64,000 bases of DNA from Paenibacillus glycanilyticus NBRC 16618 (GTDB lineage: Bacteria > Bacillota > Bacilli > Paenibacillales > Paenibacillaceae): positions 1 to 64,000 of the forward strand of contig NZ_BILY01000001.1 of the NCBI RefSeq assembly GCF_004000805.1, in the 5' to 3' direction. The notes below the pieces were generated by a model. That model had not been told where the DNA came from. It was given only the letters and a program-made list of their open reading frames with translations, and did not search any database. A program made the translations under genes and the position numbers. Positions 35,095 through 44,700 of the stretch are shown piece after piece (the first letter of the stretch is position 1; the number at the start of each line of letters is the position of its first letter).

Positions 35095-35121
35095 GTTTGC
35101 ACATTATTGCAACGTTTGCAC
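35095..35121. repeat. Direct repeat GTTTGCAC before the YetA-like gene
   Basis: Two identical 8-mers at 35095-35102 and 35114-35121, 19 bp apart (about two helical turns), between the AraC-type gene and its downstream catabolic genes. This is a possible activator site. Confidence 0.35.
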
Positions 35122-35129
35122 GATCTTGC

Positions 35130-37466
35130 TTACAGGTGCTGGCTTTGCTCTCTGTAGCTGGTTGGCGTCATGCCCTCCAGCTTCTTGAAAATCCGATTGA
35201 AGTAGCTGTGCTGGTAACCGACCTGCTCGGCTACGTCATTGATTTTTAGCTCCGATTCCCGCAGCAGCTCCTTAGCTTTCTCGATTCTAAGCTCGGTCAG
35301 ATAGTCGATGAAGTTTTTTCCGGTCACCACTTTAAACGATTTGCTCAGGTAAAACGGATTGGTGCCGATATGCTCCGCGCAGTTATCCAGCGAAATATCC
35401 TGCCTGTAATGCTGCTGCATATAGATCATCGCCGCTTCGATCAGCCGTTTAACCTCGGAGCCCGCCCTGCAGGACAGCTCCTTCTGGTAAGGAGCAAGCA
35501 CTTTATCCCTGAACCAGCCAAGCATCCGCTTCGGCTCCCGGATTTGAGACAGCTGCTCATACAGATTAACGCCCTGGAACAGTCTGTTCGGATTAACGCC
35601 GGATACCATGATGACATGCTGAATATTTCCGAGCAGATGGAGCATCCCCTGCTGCACGTCGATTTCCTTGGCTCCGGCGCAGGATAACGCTCCAACAAAC
35701 GAGCTAAGCAGCTCGCTTGCTTCCCCTTCCTTGCCCGTGCGGAGTGCCTGGATAAGCTCCCGCTCCAAGGTAAAAGGATACTGCGGCTCCGCCCAAGCCT
35801 CGCCGCCTAACACGCCCTGCTCCATGTCGATAATCTGGTTGGCATTATCGCAATTGCGGTAGCTGACCGCCTGCTTGACCCGCTCGAACTCGTTGGGCAG
35901 ATCTGAGATATAGGCGGTCTGGCGGCTGACCGCCAGAGTTACCCTCATCCGCAGAATCCGGTTCACCGAAGTCGTCAGCTCCTCGCTGAAGGCTTCAACC
36001 GCTTGCTTATACGAGCCGCCTTCCGGAATAAAGAGCATAATTCCTGCCGTTAAATCATGAAAGTTAAGCGTGTCGCTTTGCTCGAAATGCTTGGACGCCA
36101 GCTCCTTCATCATATTAACGGCCGCAAACGTGATCAGCCCCTCGTCTCCGCTGCGGAATTTTTCGTCCATGTTCGCTATTCCGTTCAGCTGGATAAACAA
36201 GACGGCAAAATGACGGCCGCGCACCTCCCATTTGAACTTTTCCATGCGGCGCAGCAAATCTTCCTCCGAATACGCATAAAGATAACCCTGCAGCAGCTGA
36301 TGCAGGAAGCTTTCCTTCACATGCGGAAGCTGCTCCGCCAGCTTCGAGTTCAGCTCGAGCCGCTCCATATGAAGATGTTCATATTGCTGCTCGATCAGCG
36401 CAAACTCATCCTCTTTGCCCGTCCATGCGGCTCCGCCCGAATAACCTCCAAGCAGGTTCGCAAGCCGTTTTACCGGCGAATAGATCCGGTGGGAAGCGAG
36501 CCAGGATAACAAAGCCGCCAGCAGCAAGGCGATCAGGCTTACCGTAATAACAAGCTTGGAAATAAACATCACCGGCGCAATGATGCTGTTGATCGGAGAG
36601 GCCGAGACGTACAGCCATTCATCCGAAATTCGCGACAGGCTGCCGTAAGACACGGTGTAGGTCGAACCCTTCCAGTCGAAGAAAAAAGAGCCCTTCTCCG
36701 ACTTCATGCCATTGATTCTCTCGCGAAGCGCAACCACGAACGAATCGTTGGAAGCGCTTCCGTTTGCGGAAACAAAAAGGTCTCCCGATTTCTGCTGCAG
36801 GAACGCTTCGCCTTCGTAATACGGAGTCATCGTCTGAAGCAGACTGGCAATCTTGTCGCTGTCAAACCGGAAGACCAGCACGCCAAACGGATTGGGACTT
36901 CCGCCCGGAATATGGTGCACGAGCGTCAGGTCCTTCTGATCCGGATGTTCGGAATCAAACGCCCACTGGGTCCAATAAGTCAGGTTTTTACCGTGTATCA
37001 GCTTGCTGTATAGGCTTAAATCCTGCTGATTCTGCAGCGGCGTGTATTCGGGATTAAACAATATTTGGCTCTTCCCGCCAACAAACAGCTCGGCTTTCTT
37101 GACCAAAGCGTTCGAGCCCTGCATGGCGATCAGCGTCTTTGTTATATCGTCGGTTCTCTTGAAATCGCGGACAAAATCAAGTCCGTTTAAGCTATAGTCG
37201 AATTTGTTGTCGAATGCCCAGTGGGAAAGCAGAAGCTCCAGGTTGCTTAACTGATCATCCATTTGCTCGGAACGTTGTTCAATCTGCTGATAGTGAAGCT
37301 GCAGCAGCTCGCTTTCTACCCGGCCGCCGGCCATCCAATAGATAAGTCCTCCGATAATAAGTCCGGGAATGCCGGAAACGATGAAAATCATAATTAAGCT
37401 TTTTCTAAAAAAGCGTCCTTTGCCGGAATCCGTGCGGTTCCGCCAAATTTTCTTTCCATGGAGCAT
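35130..37466 (-). CDS. YesS-like membrane-anchored AraC-type regulator
   Basis: This 778-residue protein has an N-terminal TM segment (about 22-45, IMIFVSGIPGLIIGGLIYW), an extracellular sensor of dCache-like size (about 46-300), a second TM segment (about 303-328, LVITVSLIALLLAALLSWLA), a HAMP-like and helical linker, a GGDEF-derived or similar central region (about 380-600) and two AraC helix-turn-helix motifs at the end (about 680-775: ISLDNCAEHIGTNPFYLSKSFK, INDVAEQVGYQHSYFNRIFK). Such proteins sense an extracellular sugar and activate the neighbouring transporter and enzymes without a separate histidine kinase. It lies between the ABC genes and the catabolic run, the same place as YesS in the B. 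subtilis rhamnogalacturonan region. Confidence 0.87.
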   Translation of the reverse strand: MLHGKKIWRNRTDSGKGRFFRKSLIMIFIVSGIPGLIIGGLIYWMAGGRVESELLQLHYQQIEQRSEQMDDQLSNLELLLSHWAFDNKFDYSLNGLDFVRDFKRTDDITKTLIAMQGSNALVKKAELFVGGKSQILFNPEYTPLQNQQDLSLYSKLIHGKNLTYWTQWAFDSEHPDQKDLTLVHHIPGGSPNPFGVLVFRFDSDKIASLLQTMTPYYEGEAFLQQKSGDLFVSANGSASNDSFVVALRERINGMKSEKGSFFFDWKGSTYTVSYGSLSRISDEWLYVSASPINSIIAPVMFISKLVITVSLIALLLAALLSWLASHRIYSPVKRLANLLGGYSGGAAWTGKEDEFALIEQQYEHLHMERLELNSKLAEQLPHVKESFLHQLLQGYLYAYSEEDLLRRMEKFKWEVRGRHFAVLFIQLNGIANMDEKFRSGDEGLITFAAVNMMKELASKHFEQSDTLNFHDLTAGIMLFIPEGGSYKQAVEAFSEELTTSVNRILRMRVTLAVSRQTAYISDLPNEFERVKQAVSYRNCDNANQIIDMEQGVLGGEAWAEPQYPFTLERELIQALRTGKEGEASELLSSFVGALSCAGAKEIDVQQGMLHLLGNIQHVIMVSGVNPNRLFQGVNLYEQLSQIREPKRMLGWFRDKVLAPYQKELSCRAGSEVKRLIEAAMIYMQQHYRQDISLDNCAEHIGTNPFYLSKSFKVVTGKNFIDYLTELRIEKAKELLRESELKINDVAEQVGYQHSYFNRIFKKLEGMTPTSYREQSQHL

Positions 37467-37583
37467 CCTATTCCCCCATTCCTTTCGGTTATAAAGTTGA
37501 CCTTATAATAGATTCCAAAAAAAGGGAAGCATGAAAATCAGACTATTTTGTACGAAATTCAGAGTTTTTTCCGGTCATGCCAA

Positions 37584-37620
37584 AGCACCCATCCTCCCGA
37601 AGGAATTTTTGATGGGTGCT
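37584..37620 (-). terminator. Terminator or attenuator after the solute-binding-protein gene
   Basis: Arms AGCACCCATC and GATGGGTGCT just after the stop. The T-run is weak, so some readthrough into the regulator gene is likely. Confidence 0.6.
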
Positions 37621-37634
37621 AACGGTCAGCTTAT

Positions 37635-39224
37635 TTATTTCACGGAGGCTGCGTACAGCTCGTTCATTTCTTTCACCAGATCGTCGCCGCCGGATTTCTT
37701 CCATGTCTCGAAGGCCGCCATCAGACCCGCTTCATCGGTTTGACCGACGATAAACTTGATGCGCGCATCGTTGATGATGTTGTCCAGCTGCTGGCCCTTT
37801 TGCGAGTAGACGTCTGAGATAAACGGCTCAGCCGGGTTGGCAACAATGTATTGCTCGGCTTCCTTCTGAATTTCCGTCGTTTGCAGACGTAGCGGCGTTT
37901 GCTGCACGACGCGCCCACGGCCAGCCGGGATGAACGGCAGCATCTGGTTAAGGCCTTCCACCTCGGATTCCAGCAGGGCAGCATCCTTGGTAGGCACGAT
38001 AAACTCTCCGTCCAGCGTATAATGCTTGCCTTCAATACCGTACCCGGCCAATGTCGTCAGATCGTCATCATTCATTTGATCCAGGAACTTCAGCACGCGC
38101 TTCAGCTCTTCCTCCGTCTTGACCGTCCCTTTCGGAATCGCCAGCAGGCCTGCGAAGCCCGATGTCGGCAGCGCTTTTAGCTTGCCGTCCGCTCCCGTTA
38201 CGCCAATCATATTGTCCATGTATTGGGCATCCGGATTATCTTTGTTTTCCTTGGCAAGCGCCGCGTGAATCTTATCTTCAATCCGTCCGGCCGTATCGGT
38301 TACGTCAACAATAACGCCGGCCTGGCCGTTAACGACCGGATCTACCCATTTCGCGGAGTCGAATACCGCAAAGTCCTGGTTGATCAGCTTCTCGTCGTAC
38401 AGCTTTTTCATAAATTTAAGAGCTTCCAAATATTCTGGCGTCTGATGCTCCGGCACCAGCTTGCCGTCTGCAACCCCCCATTTGTTTGGCGCGCCGAACC
38501 ACAGCTTGATCGTATCGAAGGCGCTTGCCCAGGCTCCGGTCCATTTCACCAGCACCATGCCATACGTATCGTCCTTGCCGTTTTTGTCCGGGTCTTTCTC
38601 CTTAAACGCTTTCAGCATGTTATAGAATTCATCGATCGTCTTCGGCTGCTGAAGGCCAACCGCTTCCAGCCAATCCTTGCGGTAGACAATCCCGTTGCGG
38701 CCAAGGGCGCGGCCGCGGTAGATGCCATAGTTCTTGCCGTCGATGGAGGAGTTGTTCATGATGACCTCGTTCGCTTGGCTCAAATTCGGATAATCCTTCA
38801 AATAAGGGCCAAGCTCCCAGAAAGCTCCGGAACGAACGGCATTTACGAAGCTTGGATCCTTCGAGCTTGGCACATATATAATTTCGGGAAGCTTCGTTGA
38901 AGCTAGCGTGATGTTGAATTTATCCCCGTAGGAGGCGTTAGGCACCCATTCCAGATGAATGTTCGTATTCGTCTTCTTCTCAATCTCCGTGACGACGGGA
39001 CCGTCGTCTTTAGGATAATTCGTCTTGAAGATTGGCAGCATGATGCTGATGTCCAGCGGCTTCTCGGCGGACGCCTCGGTTGTGGCTGCGGCGGCTGCCG
39101 TCGCGCCTGCCGATTGTTCCGGCTTGGCCGTTTCTTCTTTATTACCGCTGCAGCCGGCAATCGCCGTCACGGCCAATGTTCCGAGAGCTGCCGTTGCTAC
39201 CCATTTCTGCGTCTTTTTGTTCAT
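37635..39224 (-). CDS. Sugar ABC transporter substrate-binding lipoprotein (LplA/YtcQ type)
   Basis: This 529-residue lipoprotein has a lipobox around C25 (TAIAGCSGN), followed by a Glu/Ala-rich linker and a large two-lobed binding fold. PLDISIMLPIFKTNYPKDDG begins the mature domain, and the KEKDPDKNGKDDTYGM-type loop is typical of the LplA/YtcQ group and may hold calcium. It captures oligosaccharides outside the membrane for the two permeases encoded just upstream. By context the ligand is rhamnogalacturonan-derived. The ATPase is not encoded here; such systems usually share an MsmX-type ATPase encoded elsewhere. RBS GGGAGG. Confidence 0.9.
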   Translation of the reverse strand: MNKKTQKWVATAALGTLAVTAIAGCSGNKEETAKPEQSAGATAAAAATTEASAEKPLDISIMLPIFKTNYPKDDGPVVTEIEKKTNTNIHLEWVPNASYGDKFNITLASTKLPEIIYVPSSKDPSFVNAVRSGAFWELGPYLKDYPNLSQANEVIMNNSSIDGKNYGIYRGRALGRNGIVYRKDWLEAVGLQQPKTIDEFYNMLKAFKEKDPDKNGKDDTYGMVLVKWTGAWASAFDTIKLWFGAPNKWGVADGKLVPEHQTPEYLEALKFMKKLYDEKLINQDFAVFDSAKWVDPVVNGQAGVIVDVTDTAGRIEDKIHAALAKENKDNPDAQYMDNMIGVTGADGKLKALPTSGFAGLLAIPKGTVKTEEELKRVLKFLDQMNDDDLTTLAGYGIEGKHYTLDGEFIVPTKDAALLESEVEGLNQMLPFIPAGRGRVVQQTPLRLQTTEIQKEAEQYIVANPAEPFISDVYSQKGQQLDNIINDARIKFIVGQTDEAGLMAAFETWKKSGGDDLVKEMNELYAASVK

Positions 39225-39277
39225 CTTTACTGATGCCTCCCTTTAATTTTCATTTTTTTGTTATATCGCAATCCGCA

Positions 39278-40162
39278 TTACCCCTTGACCGAACCGATCA
39301 AGACCCCTTTGGCGAAATGCTTCTGAAGGAACGGATAGACGAGCAGAATCGGAATAGTGCCAATAACGATAACGGCCATCTTGATCGATTGATCCGGCGG
39401 TGCCACGAAATTCGGATCCATGGAATTGATGTCGCCGGCGGCCGTCTGCGAGAGCAGTACGATTTGTCTGAGCATCACCTGCAGCGGCCATTTCTGCGGA
39501 TCGTTGATGTACAGCAGGGCGGAATAGAAGTTATTCCAATGTCCTACCGCATAGAAAAGCGTAAATGTCGCAAGCACCGGCATCGAAAGCGGCAGGACGA
39601 TTTTCCACAGCAGTCCCAGCTCGGTACAACCGTCAATCCTGGCCGCCTCCTCCAGCTCGGCGGGCAGCTCCTGGAAAAAGTTTTTCACGATAATCAAGTT
39701 AAAAGCGCTGATCGCGCCCGGGAGCATCAAGGCCCAAAAGGAATCAAGCAGATGAAGATCGCGGACAACCAGGTAGGTCGGAATAAGTCCTCCGCCGAAC
39801 AGCATCGAGAATACGATCAGGTTAAGCACCGTATTTCGCCCCATCAGATTACGCTTGGACAAGGCGTACGCCATCGTCACCGTAAAGAACAGATTCACTG
39901 CCGTGCCCACTACCGTTACATAGAGAGACACCTTAATGCTTTGCAGAATCGTACCGGTCGAAAAAATAAACTGGTAAGCCGCGGTGGTGAACGTCTTCGG
40001 GATGAGGAACACGGCTCTCTTCGTTAATTCCGCATCCGATGCGAAGGATCCCGCTATGATGTAGATAAAAGGCAGCACGGCCAGCAGGCTGATGACGTTT
40101 AACAGAATCACGTTCGTTATATCGAATGCGGTCCCGGATGCGCTTCTGTATTGTTTTGCCAC
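39278..40162 (-). CDS. Sugar ABC transporter permease (LplC/YtcP type)
   Basis: This 294-residue inner-membrane protein has six hydrophobic segments and the permease EAA-type loop ELEEAARIDGCTELGLLWKIVLPLS, where the shared ATPase docks. The C-terminus FLQKHFAKGVLIGSVKG is typical of the LplC/YtcP group. The start is a GTG behind GGAGGGA. It lies 27 bp after its partner permease. Confidence 0.92.
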   Translation of the reverse strand: MAKQYRSASGTAFDITNVILLNVISLLAVLPFIYIIAGSFASDAELTKRAVFLIPKTFTTAAYQFIFSTGTILQSIKVSLYVTVVGTAVNLFFTVTMAYALSKRNLMGRNTVLNLIVFSMLFGGGLIPTYLVVRDLHLLDSFWALMLPGAISAFNLIIVKNFFQELPAELEEAARIDGCTELGLLWKIVLPLSMPVLATFTLFYAVGHWNNFYSALLYINDPQKWPLQVMLRQIVLLSQTAAGDINSMDPNFVAPPDQSIKMAVIVIGTIPILLVYPFLQKHFAKGVLIGSVKG

Positions 40163-40189
40163 GGCTAATCCCTCCTTCCTTCCAGCCTT

Positions 40190-41161
40190 TTAATAGATGC
40201 CGGATTGTCCAAAACGTTTGGCCAGCCAGTTCGCTCCAAGCACAAGCGTGACCCCAATAACCGCTTTGAACAAACCAACCGCCGTACTATAGCTGAACGC
40301 CCCTTGCGTGATCCCCATCATATAGACATAGGTGTCGAACACTTCGGCAGACTCCCTATTCAGCGGGTTCAGCATCAGGAAGATCTGTTCGAAGCCGTTG
40401 TCGAGCACGTCGCCCATCCTCAGAATCAGCAAAATAATTATCGTGCTGCGGATCGAAGGAAGCGTAATATGCCAAAGCTGCCGCCACCGGTTCGCCCCGT
40501 CCGTAATCGCCGCTTCGTATTGCTCGACATCCACTCCTGCAAGCGCAGCCAGAAAAATAATCGTGCCGAATCCGGTTTCCTTCCAGATGGTCTGCATAAT
40601 AATCATTGGCCTGAACCAGTCCGGACTGGCGAGAAAATCGATTTTGGCACCCGTATACTTGAATAGAAACTCGTTAATCACGCCGCCTTCTGTCGTCAGA
40701 AAGACATACGTCAAGCTGGCTACGATAACAAGCGATATAAAATGCGGGATGTAGATCAGAGTTTGTACGATTCTTTTGAAAAACGCCAGCCTCAGCTCGT
40801 TTAATAGAAGAGCTAATATAATAGGCGCCGGGAAGTAAAACACCAAATTGTATAAGGAAAGTATTAAAGTGTTTCGCAGAAGCATGAAAAATTCGGGATT
40901 CGTGAAGAACACCCGGAAATGCTCTAGTCCCACCCAATCGCTCTTCCAGAAGCCAAGGAAGGGTTGATAGTTTTTGAACGCCAGCAGCACGCCCCACATG
41001 GGTACGTATTTGAAAATAATGAAATATAACAGGCCTGGAGTTAAAAGCAAGTACAGCCACTTGTCTTTCTTGAGTCTCGCCAGCACGTTAGGTCGTGTTC
41101 TTGTACGAATGGTTGTCGCCTGCATCCGTTCTGCTTGGCCGGGAGCAGCCGCCTGCTTCAT
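40190..41161 (-). CDS. Sugar ABC transporter permease (LplB/YteP type)
   Basis: This 323-residue inner-membrane protein begins with a basic cytoplasmic tail (about 1-30) and a WLYLLLTPGLLYFIIFKYVPMWG segment, typical of LplB/YteP. The ATPase-docking loop is VDVEQYEAAITDGANRWRQL, and the ANWLAKRFGQSGIY ending is characteristic. B. subtilis YteP works with YtcQ and YtcP in uptake of rhamnogalacturonan oligosaccharides. First gene of the transporter operon; RBS GGAGGTGA. Confidence 0.92.
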   Translation of the reverse strand: MKQAAAPGQAERMQATTIRTRTRPNVLARLKKDKWLYLLLTPGLLYFIIFKYVPMWGVLLAFKNYQPFLGFWKSDWVGLEHFRVFFTNPEFFMLLRNTLILSLYNLVFYFPAPIILALLLNELRLAFFKRIVQTLIYIPHFISLVIVASLTYVFLTTEGGVINEFLFKYTGAKIDFLASPDWFRPMIIMQTIWKETGFGTIIFLAALAGVDVEQYEAAITDGANRWRQLWHITLPSIRSTIIILLILRMGDVLDNGFEQIFLMLNPLNRESAEVFDTYVYMMGITQGAFSYSTAVGLFKAVIGVTLVLGANWLAKRFGQSGIY

Positions 41162-41231
41162 TTGAGGTCACCTCCAAGTATGGGTTGCATCGCATGACCT
41201 CATTATTAAACCTTCCTTGCCTTTCCGCCAA

Positions 41232-41342
41232 TCGGACATTTTTGAGAAAACCCTTTAAAAGCCTTGCCGCAAGCGTAAATCAAGATAATGCAAACCCGGC
41301 AAAATAGTAGAAGGTCCCGTCAAACCGGGCAAAAATGTACGA
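41232..41342. promoter_or_regulatory. Control region of the first ABC operon with paired repeats
   Basis: Two repeat sets are visible. A direct repeat, CAAACCCGGCAAAA (41291-41304) and CAAACCGGGCAAAA (41321-41334), has a 30-bp period and one difference. An inverted pair, TCGGACATTTTTG (41232-41244) and CAAAAATGTACGA (41330-41342), has one mismatch. They are plausible AraC-type activator sites. No clean -35/-10 was found. Confidence 0.5.
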
Positions 41343-41399
41343 CTGTTCTCCCCTTTTCGGGCGCCTATAGTGAAACTGCATGTTATTCCAGTCGAGTTG

Positions 41400-41733
41400 A
41401 GGTGAGGTGAGCCTATGGGAAAGAAGCTGGATCATGGGGCACCTCTCTTTAAGCTTCTATTCGCATTCCAGGTTGGATTTTATCCAGTCTGCAACCTCTT
41501 CCCCTATGCTTTCAGCCCCTATGCTGGATTTCATCCAACGTAGGGGCTCCCAACTAATCTTTTTGATGATTTTAGGCGGATTTCACTGGAGAAACTCCAA
41601 CGTAGGCGAGGATACAGCATCCAAACCGGCAATTTTAATGGATGGAATCCAACGTAATCTCAAAAAGGGACCCGGTAAGCGAATTCGCACAACAACAAAC
41701 AACCGTGTTACGCTGTGCCAAGCTCCTACGCGA
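41400..41733. repeat. Gene-free stretch with TGGAT...ATCCA / TCCAACGTA repeats
   Basis: Between the ABC operon and the GH27 gene no real gene is seen; a possible 124-codon plus-strand frame is repeat-derived. Units occur near 41473 (TGGATTTTATCCA), 41524 (TGGATTTCATCCAACGTAG, itself inside CCCCTA/TAGGGG arms), 41577-41605 (GGATTTCACTGGAG, then CTCCAACGTAGG) and 41640 (TGGATGGAATCCAACGTA). The units look like short intergenic palindromic elements and can be read as peptides in one frame. Confidence 0.55.
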
Positions 41734-41774
41734 AAGAAGCATCGCCTTCCGATAGACGGAAAGCGATGCTTCTT
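41734..41774 (-). terminator. Terminator of the GH27 gene
   Basis: Arms of about 17 bases, AAGAAGCATCGC...CCG and CGG...GCGATGCTTCTT, around ATAGA, 20 bp after the stop. Confidence 0.8.
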
Positions 41775-41794
41775 CTTTTGATTGCTTTTATGAT

Positions 41795-44700
41795 TTATTT
41801 TTGAATGGATGCCGCTTCAATGTCGCCATATGCCCAATAGCTTGCCGGAACGTCCTTCCAGGAAGAAGCTCCGCTGCCGGATGGGGTAATGCCGAGCGAA
41901 CGGTTAATTACAACAACGGCTTCGGCGCGAGACAGCGTGCGATCCGGACGGAACGTGCCGTCGGCGTAACCCTTGATGTAACCGGCTCCTTCAGCTGCTT
42001 TCACCGCTTTCTCCGCCCAGTGACCTGTCGTATCCGCGAAGCCTGCGCCTAATTTGGAGCCGCCGCCGGCCAGACGCACGGCAAGCTGTGCCATCTCGGC
42101 ACGCGTAATCGCCTTCTCCGGACGGAACGTACCGTCGGTATAACCGTTCATCAAACCGGCTGCCGTAGCTTTGCGGATTGCATCCGCTGCCCAGTACCCT
42201 TGCTTGACGTCGCTATAAGCGCGGCTATCTTCTCCTGTATTGGCGTCCTGCGCAATACGCGACAAAATGGTCGCCATCTCCGCGCGGGTAATCGCCTTCT
42301 CCGGCTTAAACAGATTGCCATCAAAGCCATTCATGTATGCGGCCGAAGCCGATCCCGAAGCTTCGCCCAGCTTCACAAGCGCGAATGTGCTGAATTTCGA
42401 GTTCTTGAATTGAATGCCCTTGCCGCCTTCAACATCAACAACAGTGCCTTGCTTGTATTCTACCGTACCATCGCTATGCTCGATGAAGACGCCAATATGC
42501 GAAAGCGCTTCGGAGCTCCAATCTCCGGCTGGAAGCGGCAGCACAAGCGTTGTCTCTCCTTCCGGCAGGTTTGTGTCAATATCCGCAGGAATGCCGATCA
42601 GCGTGATCTTGCTGTCCTTGACGGCTGCGGAAACAACCGTGGACAGATTGGCGCGGCGTTCGAGCTGCGCCTTCTGCTCGTTAACCGGCGAAATGACGAA
42701 GTGTACTTCCGTGTTTACGTTTTTCAATACGCCATTCGGCACATGGATCTTCGCGCCGGACACGTCAATGTCCAGATCAAGTCCGCTGGCTGCAAGCTGT
42801 TTGACCGCTTCCGCATCCAACTTCACGGCTGTCTCTGCCACTTGGCCCTTCGAATCCGGCACCACCAGCTTCAAGGCGCTTGCTCCCGATGCCTTGCGCG
42901 CGTCAATCAGTGCCTTCGCCTCCGTGGCAGCCAGCGTCAGCTCATCGCGCACCGTGCCGTCCGGCTGCGTCGTGCGAATAACTTTTGGCGCTGCAGGTTC
43001 AACCGGCGGAGTTGCATGGCCTCCGCCTCCGGATACCGGCGGCACGCTTGCTTCCGCAGCGGTAAACCGCAAGGCGTCGGCAAGCATCAGCTCACCGGAC
43101 TTGTTGACGACGCGGATCGTATGCGAACCCGCGGTCAAGCCCGATACGCTGTACAGGCTTACTTGCGAGTCGCGGCTGTCCGCATAAGCGTTAACAGTCT
43201 TCTTCAGCTCGCCGTCTATATAGACTTCCATCTCGCCTTGCTTTGGTCCAACCGGCGACAGCAGCTCGATGCCGGTGCCTTTAAACGTATAGGAGAAGGC
43301 TGCTCCTTCCGCTGCGGACGCATGTGCGTCGTCGCCGTAATCGCCCCGGAAGCGGAGCGTCAGCTTCGTTGTTCCGACCGGCTGAACGGCCAAGTACTGT
43401 TGCTTGATGGTCAACACATGATCATCAATCGTGTAATCAGTGCCGCGAACAAGCGCCGCTCCTCCGTTATAGATGCCGCTCAGGCTGTCCGGACTTGCCA
43501 GCAGATTAACGCTGACGTCAGCCGGCGCGTTCTTCGCGAAGTCCGTCGAGGAGACATCGATCAGGTCCGGCAGCTGCACGCGCAGCGCGTCGAGCAGCAT
43601 GAACTTTCCTGATTTCTTCACGGCTTTAATGGTATGGAAGCCGTTTGTCAAGCCGCGAACCGTATACACGGTCCGCTGCGGAGCGTTGTGCGCACCCGCT
43701 TCGTACGTGCTTACATTGCCTTGGCTGACACCATCGATGTAGATTTCGACGTTGCCTTGACCCTCGTCAACCTCGGTAATGTAGTCGATCCCCGTACCTT
43801 GGAACGTATACGTGAAGAAGGAATCGTTATTTTCCGTCCACTGCACGTCATCCTTGTAGTCGCCGAGACCGCGGCCGCTGCTGCGGTTCCAGCTGCCCGT
43901 ATAACGGATGCCCGGGTCGTCGTTGTTTACGAAGACGTAACGGCCGGGCGAAGCCGAATTAAGAACGGTAAGCGAAAGCGTTCTTGGGCTGCTGCCCGAG
44001 AATTCGAACGACAAGCTTGCGTCCCCAAGCGGCAGCGATGCCAAATAGGATTTGGCGATACGGACAACATTTCCGTCAACCGTATAATCCGTTCCTGCTG
44101 TCAAAGCATTTGCGCCGTTCTTAACGCCGGTCAGCTCGTTAGAGTCGCCTAGCGTCAGCGTAACCGCAAGGTCTGCCTGAGCGGCCGGGCGTTTATCGAA
44201 CGAAGCCGATACCGGGCTAATAGAAGTTCCGCTAACGGCTACCGACAACGTCTGTGCGGCTCCTCCCGCGAATTTGAAGCTGAGAGCCGCGGATTGACCG
44301 GATGCCTGCTGCGCCAGATAAGACGATTTGATTGTCACGACGCCGCTTGATACCGTATAGTCTGTACCCGACTGCAGGGATGCGGTGCCGTTGCTGATGC
44401 CGGTGAAGGAGCTTGCGCCGAGATTCAGCGGAATCGTAATATCAGCCGGCGCGTCCTTATTGAAGCTTGTCGCCGAAGGGCTGCCGAGCAGCGTATCCGC
44501 CGTGACTTTAAACGCGTCGAAAAGGAAGTAATATTGGCCGCCGGCATTCCGGACTGCCCTCAGCGTATGCGTGCCTTGCGGCAAATCCGCCACGCTGAAT
44601 ACGGAATGCTGTCCAACCTGGTCGTTGCCGTAGGAATCAACCGTCGAATGGAAATTTCCGTCGATATAGATATCAATCTTGCCGCTGCTGGTGCTTTGCT

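Noticed and set aside
38955..40027. Plus-strand frames opposite the ABC permease and binding-protein genes
   Set aside because: They mirror genes with clear lipobox, TM segments and docking loops and have no features of their own.
41407..41781. 124-codon plus-strand frame between the ABC operon and GH27
   Set aside because: It runs through palindromic repeats and a terminator, with no recognisable protein features.
42200..43612. 470-codon open frame on the plus strand
   Set aside because: Antisense to the GH27 gene, with Arg-rich nonsense-like composition and no family features.
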